Shown piece by piece: positions 36,801 to 43,673 of a stretch of 64,000 nt of DNA. How positions within the stretch are numbered: position 1 is the first letter of the stretch; each line of letters opens with the position of its first letter. The notes under the pieces are model-generated. The model was given only the letters and a program-made list of their open reading frames with translations, was not told the DNA's origin and made no database searches. This stretch comes from Silvibacterium dinghuense (lineage in GTDB: Bacteria; Acidobacteriota; Terriglobia; Terriglobales; Acidobacteriaceae), in NCBI RefSeq assembly GCF_004123295.1, contig NZ_SDMK01000002.1, positions 124,001 to 188,000 of the forward strand. The letters run 5' to 3'. The position numbers and the translations under genes are program-made.

Positions 36801-37548
36801 TCATAGCCAGAGATGGCTTGATATCCGGAATTGAACCACCGCGTGTATTTGCTTCATTGAGCCATCCGATCACCGCACGCCAGAAGGCCTGCGCTGCAGG
36901 AGATTCTCCAAGCGCGGCAGAGGTGGTGGCTAGCATCGCCACCTTTCCTGCTCCATAACGACTCGTCACCAGGAGTGGCAGACGTTCGATGGTGTTATAG
37001 CAGGCACGAACAGTCCATTCCCGATTCAGCAGTGGCCGCGACCACAAATCGGAGTTCGGTGCCATGTCTGTTCCGAGTATGGGGTGCTGTATCCGATAGC
37101 GTTCATACCGCGATTGCCCACGCTCCACAGCGGAGACAGGACGGATATCAAAACCTAACGGTGCTGCGAGCCCGTCGAGATTGGCTCCTTTAAAAAAAGT
37201 GGCATCGGGCGCAAGGATAGGTGTGGGTGTCTGGGGATCATAAGAGGGGGGCTGCCTCTGTGAGGTCCAGCCAGTAGATGGAAGGGCCTGGCTCAACCAG
37301 AAGGGGCTTTGCCCGGGATGCATGCCGACGGTAAACAGGAAACTTCCCCCTCTGCGCAGATTGTCAAGAAGAGATACCGTACTTTGCGCATTCAAGGAGT
37401 TGTTCGGGCGCTGACCTGCTTCAAACAGCATCAAAGGCACGGAGGATGAAGCAGAAAATGCCTGGGCGTGCGGAGTGATGTTGTGATCCTCGCAAGCGCT
37501 TAGGAGTGCCTGCGAGGGCTGGGGGATATTCGAAGAAAAATTCGGCAA
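33868..37548 (-). CDS. Very large hydrolase-like protein with two glutamine-amidotransferase-fold regions
   Basis: The 1226-aa frame starts at TTG 37548 with AAGGAG nine bases upstream; no signal peptide is visible, which is odd for its context. N-terminal segment (about 30-230) resembles an inactive GATase-like fold (LMLFEAGQRP, LRRGGSFLFTVG, RYGAGKVAMLATTSAALG). Middle parts (about 230-640) are beta-rich domains. Residues about 700-990 look barrel-like with NFADRWVIGPDLRNCNSWQEYV, DAVIYSQGF, DDFTWGMEDNSPN and WRGLVWDDGTY. A further GATase-like segment (about 1000-1150; LIVLNLQDFNSEEIQGLIRVQEQGVRVAAFAP) recalls the trimerisation domain of GH42-type beta-galactosidases. A glycoside-hydrolase role on EPS is plausible but unproven; no catalytic pair can be named. 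It follows the flippase and is coupled to the Tat protein. Confidence 0.65.
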   Translation of the reverse strand: MPNFSSNIPQPSQALLSACEDHNITPHAQAFSASSSVPLMLFEAGQRPNNSLNAQSTVSLLDNLRRGGSFLFTVGMHPGQSPFWLSQALPSTGWTSQRQPPSYDPQTPTPILAPDATFFKGANLDGLAAPLGFDIRPVSAVERGQSRYERYRIQHPILGTDMAPNSDLWSRPLLNREWTVRACYNTIERLPLLVTSRYGAGKVAMLATTSAALGESPAAQAFWRAVIGWLNEANTRGGSIPDIKPSLAMSFPSANTVRLTMNNPSHTPLPVQLVMRTLDRDGAMLGDGAGEFVKPVTLPAGRSTVLDLPLLPPALPGIEANEAETSLQVRAGLLADDGSTLLAEQRAISLPPALRLHIATENLYTAPFPFSGPGTDALAGFQGRMGTATSSYAYLPGSVVRGAVMLRYQCENLAPLAKVEDLTQPGNVSVVALNDRGAAIRRTPIDHIQGYGTWNGKPGVENVLQFTFSVPSRFSAITLVGSCESYGNFALHNPGQLAVEIDDKPGTAIADLDSAFTKGLGQVRIALPPGTTGSRVKIRLPWVPEVGNRQRQEPWLGEIEIEGWPVPISTTDHKSGRLTLALVEALSGHRQPVLEQAVMLGSCETRLQDFTVELPQSAKPEIYRLEGTFQPDNAQNRVIATAPILAISPRKTLRSIQEITGPDVFGTGMIVTNGFTQFFQLATGTSEPWNGWGHPDDLVWAYSRQFKEIPPKARTAANRLYATQSDMRHYSIPWREFSNGEPFFQTSVPGLVQHLKQQNGWKKSVLVRLNFADRWVIGPDLRNCNSWQEYVAFDSYLRTQTGKGLDGRTHTEIENSIHTDHENQWQAWQLGRYVEAVRAIREAFRVEHKDAVIYSQGFPAVAGEPGRELAQTIRGMNDDFTWGMEDNSPNLTTGRTLGSLAFNPVWQVNTMMPWGFVSPVFNNWQWHDPVGTTEPNRRLLHNRIWRGLVWDDGTYAASATYGYTDNVGSPYVLTAEEYQQWWNLQQRGSLLQPESPLGAGLVISTRKNAEPQSTRWNGSDPTALPETRLLMDAFRSLTEAGVSIPFATNASTLASWKPTPSASLIVLNLQDFNSEEIQGLIRVQEQGVRVAAFAPRSSLPPNVAALFSRPGTFLLEMLASGLTHAQALEIAAQLIKELELPISFSADFAGYGFRCQNLNLIVVEDWLEQTREANVRLRKSPGAQRASAANLNDHNTLTVADDGAYWEITVPMRSGDSVLLAIQESR

Positions 37549-37609
37549 TCTGCTTCGCTCCTTGCAACATGAGAAGGGGGCAACATCATTTCCGTTGCCA
37601 TCTGCTCCG

Positions 37610-38968
37610 TTAAAGGCTGCTGGCTATCTCAGGCGCAGGGTTGCGCGAACGTCCTCGGCGCAGTGCGCGAAGATCCTCACGACGTAACAGCAAAGACGGC
37701 GGTTTTACACCAAGTCGGCGTTGGAAACTGAAATATACGAATGTGAATCGCGCCAGAGTCGAGAGTGCGAAGGCGATCGCAGCGCCCATGATTCCCCAGC
37801 GAGGGACCATCAGCAACAACAGTGGAACCGCAGTCAACAAGCCACATCCCTGAAGCATGGCGACAGTGCCGGGACTGGATGCCGCCAGGAAAGCCTGCCC
37901 CAAGGTGCTGGTCACGCCATCGATGACTGACTCCACCAGCAGCAGCCGGAGGATCGGAGCTGCTCCGTCGAAGCGTTCGCTGTATGCGAAGTGAAGAATG
38001 GACGGTCCTAACAGAATCAGCGTTAGCGATGCGGCGGCCATGAGAGCGGCTGTGACGCGTACTGCGCGCCCGGTAAAGGCCACGATCTCTTCTGTGGAGC
38101 GTGCAGCAACCTTGGGCAGCAATACTGTGGTGACAGCATTCGGAATTACCAGCAGCACATTGGAAACGCTTTGCGCGACAACATACAGGCCCATCGATTT
38201 AGGGTTCACCATGCCTACGATCAGCAGGCGGTCTACCTGATTGGCAATGGTGCCCAGGATATCGGAGCCCCACGCACGCAAACCGTAGCTTAGAAGGTCA
38301 CGCAGCAGGCGTGGATCGCGTGGCCATTCCGGGCGGAAAGTGCGCCACACCCAGAAAATGTTGATGATCATGACGGGTACATTCGCCATCAGGTAAGCTA
38401 TGGCGGCATTGGTCGGCGTCAGCACGCCGAATGCCCACTCGACCAGCAGGCATAGAAGGATGAGCACCGGTTGTGCGCCGGTGAAAAGACTGTACGTCTT
38501 AAAGGATTCCGTAGATCTCGCGAGGACAGTAAGCGTCAGGCCAAGAAGAGCCTGAGGTGCGACAAGCAGTAGCCACTCTGCAGTATGAACGACGTGATGC
38601 TGGTATGTATGCAGCGCATAAGGTAAAAGGAGTAGCCCCACGCCGATCGCCACGATGCCCAGAAGAACGCTGGATAAGAGCGTGGCTCCTGCGACCATGC
38701 CTTTCTTCTCGGGTTCTTCCCTGATTTTGTAGATCGATGCCACAGGGATGCCCAACGTGAGGGCATAGGCGAAAAACTGCGGCCACATAATCATCGCGGC
38801 CAACTCACCGCGGCCGGTAGGTCCGATAGCACGCGCAGTTACGATGCCGCAAAGGAAATTGCCGCCCTGAATCAGAATGTTGGCAATAAAGACAAAAGAA
38901 ACGGAAGATGCTCCGCTCTTGCCGGAGAACAGCCGCCGACGCAGGCTGCCTGTCTGCTCATTCGCCAA
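37610..38968 (-). CDS. Wzx-like polysaccharide flippase (MOP superfamily)
   Basis: The 452-aa protein starts at TTG 38968 with AGGAG about eight bases upstream. It is almost entirely hydrophobic with 12-14 predicted helices. Its opening (SFVFIANILIQGGNFLCGIVTARAIGPTGRGELAAM) is the standard beginning of the polysaccharide biosynthesis/Wzx family, and LRDLLSYGLRAWGSDILGTIANQVDRLLIVG is the conserved central segment. It should flip undecaprenyl-linked repeat units to the periplasm for the Wzy-like polymerase at 41854. It is the first gene of the minus-strand EPS arm; a 600-bp divergent region precedes it. Confidence 0.9.
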   Translation of the reverse strand: MANEQTGSLRRRLFSGKSGASSVSFVFIANILIQGGNFLCGIVTARAIGPTGRGELAAMIMWPQFFAYALTLGIPVASIYKIREEPEKKGMVAGATLLSSVLLGIVAIGVGLLLLPYALHTYQHHVVHTAEWLLLVAPQALLGLTLTVLARSTESFKTYSLFTGAQPVLILLCLLVEWAFGVLTPTNAAIAYLMANVPVMIINIFWVWRTFRPEWPRDPRLLRDLLSYGLRAWGSDILGTIANQVDRLLIVGMVNPKSMGLYVVAQSVSNVLLVIPNAVTTVLLPKVAARSTEEIVAFTGRAVRVTAALMAAASLTLILLGPSILHFAYSERFDGAAPILRLLLVESVIDGVTSTLGQAFLAASSPGTVAMLQGCGLLTAVPLLLLMVPRWGIMGAAIAFALSTLARFTFVYFSFQRRLGVKPPSLLLRREDLRALRRGRSRNPAPEIASSL

Positions 38969-39570
38969 ACAAAGTCTCCTGAAGCTCTAATATTTATCGC
39001 CGTTTCACAAACGGCTCGGGGAAAGATACATCCGTATATGAGCGCTCAGTCTCCGAACTGTAGCCGGATTTTGCGCACAGTCGCAACCTGGTTGCCTAAC
39101 GTCCGGAACGCGTCGGCCTGGAGATGAGCTAGATCAAGTGTATAGCACGCTGTTTTGTGACCAGTGACTTCTCAGCTATAGAAAGCGAGCTCTATAGCCT
39201 GTGACATGAAGCAGATGTCATTCTTATCTGGAAATCATAGGTCCATATACGGTACAAAAGAGACAGCACATTTCATAACCGAAACTACGCAGATGCATTT
39301 CGTATCCGTTACTACAAGGTGCGCGTTTTTTCAAGAAAATGCTGAATGAGGCTGCGACACATCGACAAAGCGGCCTCTCCCTTTAGCAGTCTGTAAATAA
39401 ATGGAAGAAGCACCCCCTTTGCTGTCAGCCCCCAACATGCGAGAGGAGCGTTCTCTATTGCCTGAACATGTTAAAGAGACGAGATGCCTCGACGAGGTGA
39501 GCGAAGTCTGGGCTCACAAGAGTTATTCAGTCCATCTGTTTGAGGTCTGTATGCTGAAGGTTATCCATCT
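38969..39570. promoter_or_regulatory. 600-bp divergent intergenic region between the two EPS arms
   Basis: This is the longest gene-free stretch in the window and separates the flippase start (minus) from the acyltransferase start (plus). It is less GC-rich than the coding parts. An inverted repeat GCTATAG (39175-39181)/CTATAGC (39192-39198) lies near its centre. A 10-codon frame at about 39468 (within GAACATGTTAAAG) has no supporting features. I see no known riboswitch, ops/JUMPstart element or terminator. It likely holds both promoters and regulator sites for the cluster. Confidence 0.5.
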
Positions 39571-40770
39571 GTGAGCATGATCGGTTCTTCTCCCGACTCG
39601 CTATCCAGCGAGCATATTGTTTTGTCTGCTAGTTCGGAACTGCCGATTCCTGCACCACTGCCGAAGAAGGGAGAACTGACAGCGCATCGTGGCGCCCTTC
39701 CAGCTCTTACCGGCATTCGCTTCTTCGCGGCAATGTATGTTGTTTTTTACCACTCTCATCTGCCCGAAACCTTGGACCAGCATCATCTTCATTTCGGCGC
39801 GATGATGATCCGCAATGGCCTGTTGGCCGTGCCACTGTTTTTTATTCTTTCTGGTTTTATCCTCAGTTACACCTATGAAGGGCAGGTCGCGCGGCCGCGC
39901 GGGTACAGGCGATTCTGGGAGGCACGCTTTGCACGTATCTGGCCCCTCTACATGGTGTCCCTGATACTGAGCACGATCTTTAATCACACGACGCCACACT
40001 CGCCGCTGGTTGCGTTAGCGACGGTGGGAATGGTGCAGGCCTGGAACCCGTTCGACATGAAGGTTGCGGGTAGTTGGAATTTTGTCTGCTGGACACTCTC
40101 TACTGAGGCGTTCTTCTATCTGCTTTTCCCGCCGTTTCAGCAATGGTTGGAGCGGCGCCGACCGTGGGTCCTGCTGTCGTGTCTCTCTCTAATGATCGCC
40201 ATTGCGGTCGCCGGAGCTATCGGGAGCATCAATTATGAAGACACCCGCGGATTGCATGGCATCCCACTGGCTCTGGTACATGTTCCTGAATTCATCATCG
40301 GTGTGTGTGCCGGGAATTTTTTTCTGCGCTATCGCACGCGAAGCCCCGAAAAATCAGCGTTTCCTCTGCGCGGCGCACTGACCTATCTGGCCTGTGCGGC
40401 TTCTCTATGCCTGCTTTGTCAGCCTACGGTCGGGCTGGCTCGATGGACTGCTCTGAGCTTTGCGATGTTGCTTTACGGCCTGGCCGCAGAACGCACGATG
40501 CTGCAGCAATTGCTCTCGACTCGAACATTATTGATTGGAGGGCAGATCAGTTTTGGCATCTATCTTTTGCAATGGCCCTGCAAGGCAGCAATGAATCAAC
40601 TGGATGATCTGCTTCATTGGAACTCTATGCCGCTCCGTTTCGTCCTGGATTGCATCGTGCTCATTCTTCTCTCAACAGCGGGTTTCTATCTCGTGGAAGA
40701 GCCGGCTAGGCGTCTGATCCGCTCGCTCTTTGCACGTACTCAGGGTGAGCCTGGTAGGAGCCGCGCATGA
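39571..40770 (+). CDS. Membrane O-acyltransferase (acyltransferase-3/OafA family)
   Basis: Start GTG 39571 (AAGG eleven bases ahead); ATG 39577 is an alternative. The 399-aa protein has a 40-residue polar N-terminal tail and then about ten helices. The R-x10-H motif occurs in ALTGIRFFAAMYVVFYHSHLP, followed by LLAVPLFFILSGFILSYTYEG, FWEARFARIWPLYMVSLIL and SWNFVCWTLSTEAFFYLLFP. These match the OafA/ExoZ branch. It probably transfers acetyl or a similar group to the exopolysaccharide. It overlaps the next acyltransferase gene by four bases. Confidence 0.9.
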   Translation: MSMIGSSPDSLSSEHIVLSASSELPIPAPLPKKGELTAHRGALPALTGIRFFAAMYVVFYHSHLPETLDQHHLHFGAMMIRNGLLAVPLFFILSGFILSYTYEGQVARPRGYRRFWEARFARIWPLYMVSLILSTIFNHTTPHSPLVALATVGMVQAWNPFDMKVAGSWNFVCWTLSTEAFFYLLFPPFQQWLERRRPWVLLSCLSLMIAIAVAGAIGSINYEDTRGLHGIPLALVHVPEFIIGVCAGNFFLRYRTRSPEKSAFPLRGALTYLACAASLCLLCQPTVGLARWTALSFAMLLYGLAAERTMLQQLLSTRTLLIGGQISFGIYLLQWPCKAAMNQLDDLLHWNSMPLRFVLDCIVLILLSTAGFYLVEEPARRLIRSLFARTQGEPGRSRA

Positions 40771-41804
40771 GTGCCCGCAGCAATCGCATCGCCTGGATTG
40801 ACATTGCCCGCGGAATAGGCATCATCCTGGTTGTCTACGGTCATGTGCTTCGGGGACTGGTGGGAGCGCATCTGCTTACGACAGCAAATCCGGTCTGGGC
40901 TTCCGACTATACGATTTACACCTTTCACATGCCGCTGTTCTTTCTGCTGGCAGGTTTGCAGGTGGATCGCTCTCTGAGCAAGGGACCGCAAGCGTTCTTA
41001 CGTAGCAAGATTATTACCATCGCTTACCCTTATTTGCTTTGGTCGCTTTTCCAGGGTGGATTGCAGCTTCTGATGCCTGGCTTGTTGAATACGCCGCGCT
41101 CACCGTGGACGCTTGTAACGATCTTGTGGCATCCGATTGCGCAATTCTGGTTTCTTTATGTGTTATTTCTCTGCCATGTCATCGGATTCCTCACTCAGGC
41201 ACGAAGGACGCTGCTTATCCCTCTGCTGCTGATCTCTATGGGCTGCGCGCTTCTTGCCATGCACGGTGTACCGGGTCTGTTTGTTCTGCCCGCTACGCTC
41301 GCACATTGCTTTGTCTTTTATGCCGCGGGTATTTTGCTTAGCCATGCCTTGTTAAACTGGCGGCCCTCTGTTGGCATGGCCATGTTTGCCTCTGCTCTTT
41401 CAGAATTCGGGCTGGGATTGTTTTCGCACCTGGGACGGGGTTGGTCGCATAGTCTCTCCGATATTCCCCCCTCCTGGCCCTCTGCCATCGCAGGCATCGC
41501 TTTGCTGATCTGCCTGAGCCATCTCCTGGATCTGCTGACACGCAGTCTGGGGAGTTGGTTTGAAACCCTCGGGCGTGCTTCGCTGACGATCTATATTTTT
41601 CACATCCTCGCCGCAGCTGGAATCCGAGTGGCTTTGAAGAAGGCTCACTTGACGGCTTGGCCACTACAGCTTGCGGTGGGAACGATCATGGGAGTAGGAC
41701 TGCCCCTGCTTCTGCATCTATGGCTTGAGCGCGCTAATCTGCTGGCGCCATTAGGTTTGGGAGTCAAGCGACGTTCGGCGCCGCAGTCCATTCCTGTCAT
41801 ATAA
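40767..41804 (+). CDS. Membrane acyltransferase (acyltransferase-3 family), second copy
   Basis: The 345-aa protein starts at ATG 40767 inside the previous stop (ATGA). It has about ten helices and the family R-x10-H motif in IDIARGIGIILVVYGHVLRG, then YTFHMPLFFLLAGLQVDRS and ITIAYPYLLWSLFQGG. It belongs to the shorter branch typified by WcaF-neighbour or NodX-like acyltransferases, clearly divergent from its neighbour, so the pair is unlikely to be a recent duplication. Together with the gene at 31478 it makes three candidate EPS acylation enzymes. Donor and target sugar unknown. Confidence 0.88.
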   Translation: MSARSNRIAWIDIARGIGIILVVYGHVLRGLVGAHLLTTANPVWASDYTIYTFHMPLFFLLAGLQVDRSLSKGPQAFLRSKIITIAYPYLLWSLFQGGLQLLMPGLLNTPRSPWTLVTILWHPIAQFWFLYVLFLCHVIGFLTQARRTLLIPLLLISMGCALLAMHGVPGLFVLPATLAHCFVFYAAGILLSHALLNWRPSVGMAMFASALSEFGLGLFSHLGRGWSHSLSDIPPSWPSAIAGIALLICLSHLLDLLTRSLGSWFETLGRASLTIYIFHILAAAGIRVALKKAHLTAWPLQLAVGTIMGVGLPLLLHLWLERANLLAPLGLGVKRRSAPQSIPVI

Positions 41805-41853
41805 GTGATCCATGCTACAAGTTCTCGCCTATACTTGAAGTTGTCTACTGCAT

Positions 41854-43374
41854 ATGCCTATGTCTTCTGCCTCCCCCATGGCGAACCTCTCTGCCTCTTT
41901 CCGCAGAGGTGCGGTTAGTCGGACCACGCTAATCTTTGGCGGCACACTGCTAGCTCTTTCTGCCGGCATGTGGATGATTTTTCACGACCAGTTCAGCTTA
42001 TTAGGCGCTGGAGTGTTTTTAGCTGTCCTCCTTCTAATTTCTCTGCGTAACAAGGCTCTCGCGATTCATCTCGCTATCGTTTACCTATTCCTGCTGGGAG
42101 ATATTCGGCGAATTTTTGATATGACCGGCGAGATGCCGAAATTCGATCCATTGCTGCTTGTAGGCCCTATATTCAGCATTATTTTGGCACTTCCTATTCT
42201 GATGACATTGCGGCTTACAGATCCCATGTCTAAGGCCGTAACTGCGCTTATGGCCATCATGACCTTGGAAATATTCAATCCGAAACAAGGCCCTATTGTC
42301 GTAGGAGTCGCTGGAGCAATGTTCTATCTGATTCCTATGTTTTGGTTCTGGATTGGGCGGCAGTACGGTACGATTCCGGTTGTTTATCGCATCATGCAGC
42401 TTGGGCTTATACCTCTAGGTGTTCTTGCTGCAGTGCTAGGCATGATCCAAACCTATATTGGTTTCCTGCCTTGGGAGCGAGCATGGATTGACAACGTAGC
42501 TTCGCATTTTACTGCGCTGAACTTGGGGGGCGGTTTTATCCGTGCCTTCGGTTACTCCGTGAACGGTGTTGAATTTGTGGCCATTATGCTGACTGGCTGT
42601 ACTGCGGCGATGGCGATGTTCTTTGCGGGACGGCGAGCCTATATGTTCTTGGTCCCCATTATCGTTTGGGGAATATTCCTGTCATCATCTCGTGGCGCTA
42701 TTCTTAGGTGTCTCTTTGCTATTTGTGCTTCTTGGGCTTTAAGCAGTAAAGGTGGACGAGGCTGGGCTCTCCGTCTTGTCCTGGCACTTGGTCTTGGAGT
42801 ACTCGCGCTCGGATTTTCTGTAACGAGGGCAACACAGGCTGCGGGTGATCATAGTGGAGGATTTACTTCAGCCGCAGATGCTTCTACTCAACACCAATTA
42901 CAGGGATTGTCGGATCCATTAAACGCGAAGCATTCAACAGCCGGAGTTCATTCACAAATGTTCTTGGCTGGACTCATGAAAGGCATTACATATCCGATTG
43001 GGTATGGTCTGGGAGCAACAACTCTTGGTTCAAGCCGCTTGGGTGGCGATTCCTCTGCTGCAGGCAGTTCTGAGGTCGATCTTAGTGATGTTTTTACAAA
43101 TACAGGATTGATAGGCGGAGCCGTATATTTATGGATGTTTTTTCTGATCTTGAAACGGGCAATCCGTTTCGGTCGAACTGCGCCAAGGGTAGTTGGTTTG
43201 TCCGTTCTGGGAGTGATTTTTGCATTGCTGGGCCAGTGGCTGGCACTCGGTTCCTATGCGATGACACCGTTAACATGGTTCTTTATAGGTGCAATTTCTC
43301 GGTCCATGGCGGATCCTCTCGCGGAGAGAAATCCCCAACAAGTTGCTTTTTCTCCTCACTTGGCTCGGACCTAG
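41854..43374 (+). CDS. Wzy-like polymerase / O-antigen-ligase-family membrane protein
   Basis: The 506-aa protein has about 11-12 hydrophobic helices and a large polar loop between the last helices (about 320-420; TRATQAAGDHSGGFTSAADAST...HSQMFLAGLMKGITYPIGYGLGATTLG), as in Wzy/WaaL proteins. IIVWGIFLSSSRGAILR is the SSRG signature of the family. It should polymerise flipped repeat units in the periplasm. The start ATG 41854 has only a weak GAAG upstream. The gene follows the acyltransferases by 49 bp and is visibly less GC-rich than neighbours, common for polymerase genes exchanged between strains. Confidence 0.85.
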   Translation: MPMSSASPMANLSASFRRGAVSRTTLIFGGTLLALSAGMWMIFHDQFSLLGAGVFLAVLLLISLRNKALAIHLAIVYLFLLGDIRRIFDMTGEMPKFDPLLLVGPIFSIILALPILMTLRLTDPMSKAVTALMAIMTLEIFNPKQGPIVVGVAGAMFYLIPMFWFWIGRQYGTIPVVYRIMQLGLIPLGVLAAVLGMIQTYIGFLPWERAWIDNVASHFTALNLGGGFIRAFGYSVNGVEFVAIMLTGCTAAMAMFFAGRRAYMFLVPIIVWGIFLSSSRGAILRCLFAICASWALSSKGGRGWALRLVLALGLGVLALGFSVTRATQAAGDHSGGFTSAADASTQHQLQGLSDPLNAKHSTAGVHSQMFLAGLMKGITYPIGYGLGATTLGSSRLGGDSSAAGSSEVDLSDVFTNTGLIGGAVYLWMFFLILKRAIRFGRTAPRVVGLSVLGVIFALLGQWLALGSYAMTPLTWFFIGAISRSMADPLAERNPQQVAFSPHLART

Positions 43375-43673
43375 ATTTGGCTCGAGCCATATAGATGATC
43401 CGGAAGATGAACCAGGTAATTGTGACAGCGAATATCGCTACTATGGGAGTGCTTCAGTCAGGAGTCACGAGATAAGTGCACGTTGTTTCGTCGTGTGCTT
43501 CGTCGGAAGCCGGTCAGTTCTGGAATATGCGCGGGTTTAGGCTCGAAGCATCATCTCCACCGGGACAGCCCGGTAAGTGAACCGGGGAAAATACAGTCGG
43601 AACAGTGCCTACAGGAATGAGCGCAGGCATTGTCAGCGTTCCCTAAAGAATGATTGGCGAGGATGTTCTTAAA
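43375..43673 (+). other. Non-coding stretch before the last EPS glycosyltransferase
   Basis: About 300 bp with no plausible gene. It contains a small perfect hairpin, ACCGGG-ACAG-CCCGGT (43559-43574), followed by a GAACCGGGGAAAA segment and a GCGCAGGC-rich part before the start. This looks like a structured leader, but I could not match it to any known riboswitch class. A promoter is likely. Confidence 0.35.
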
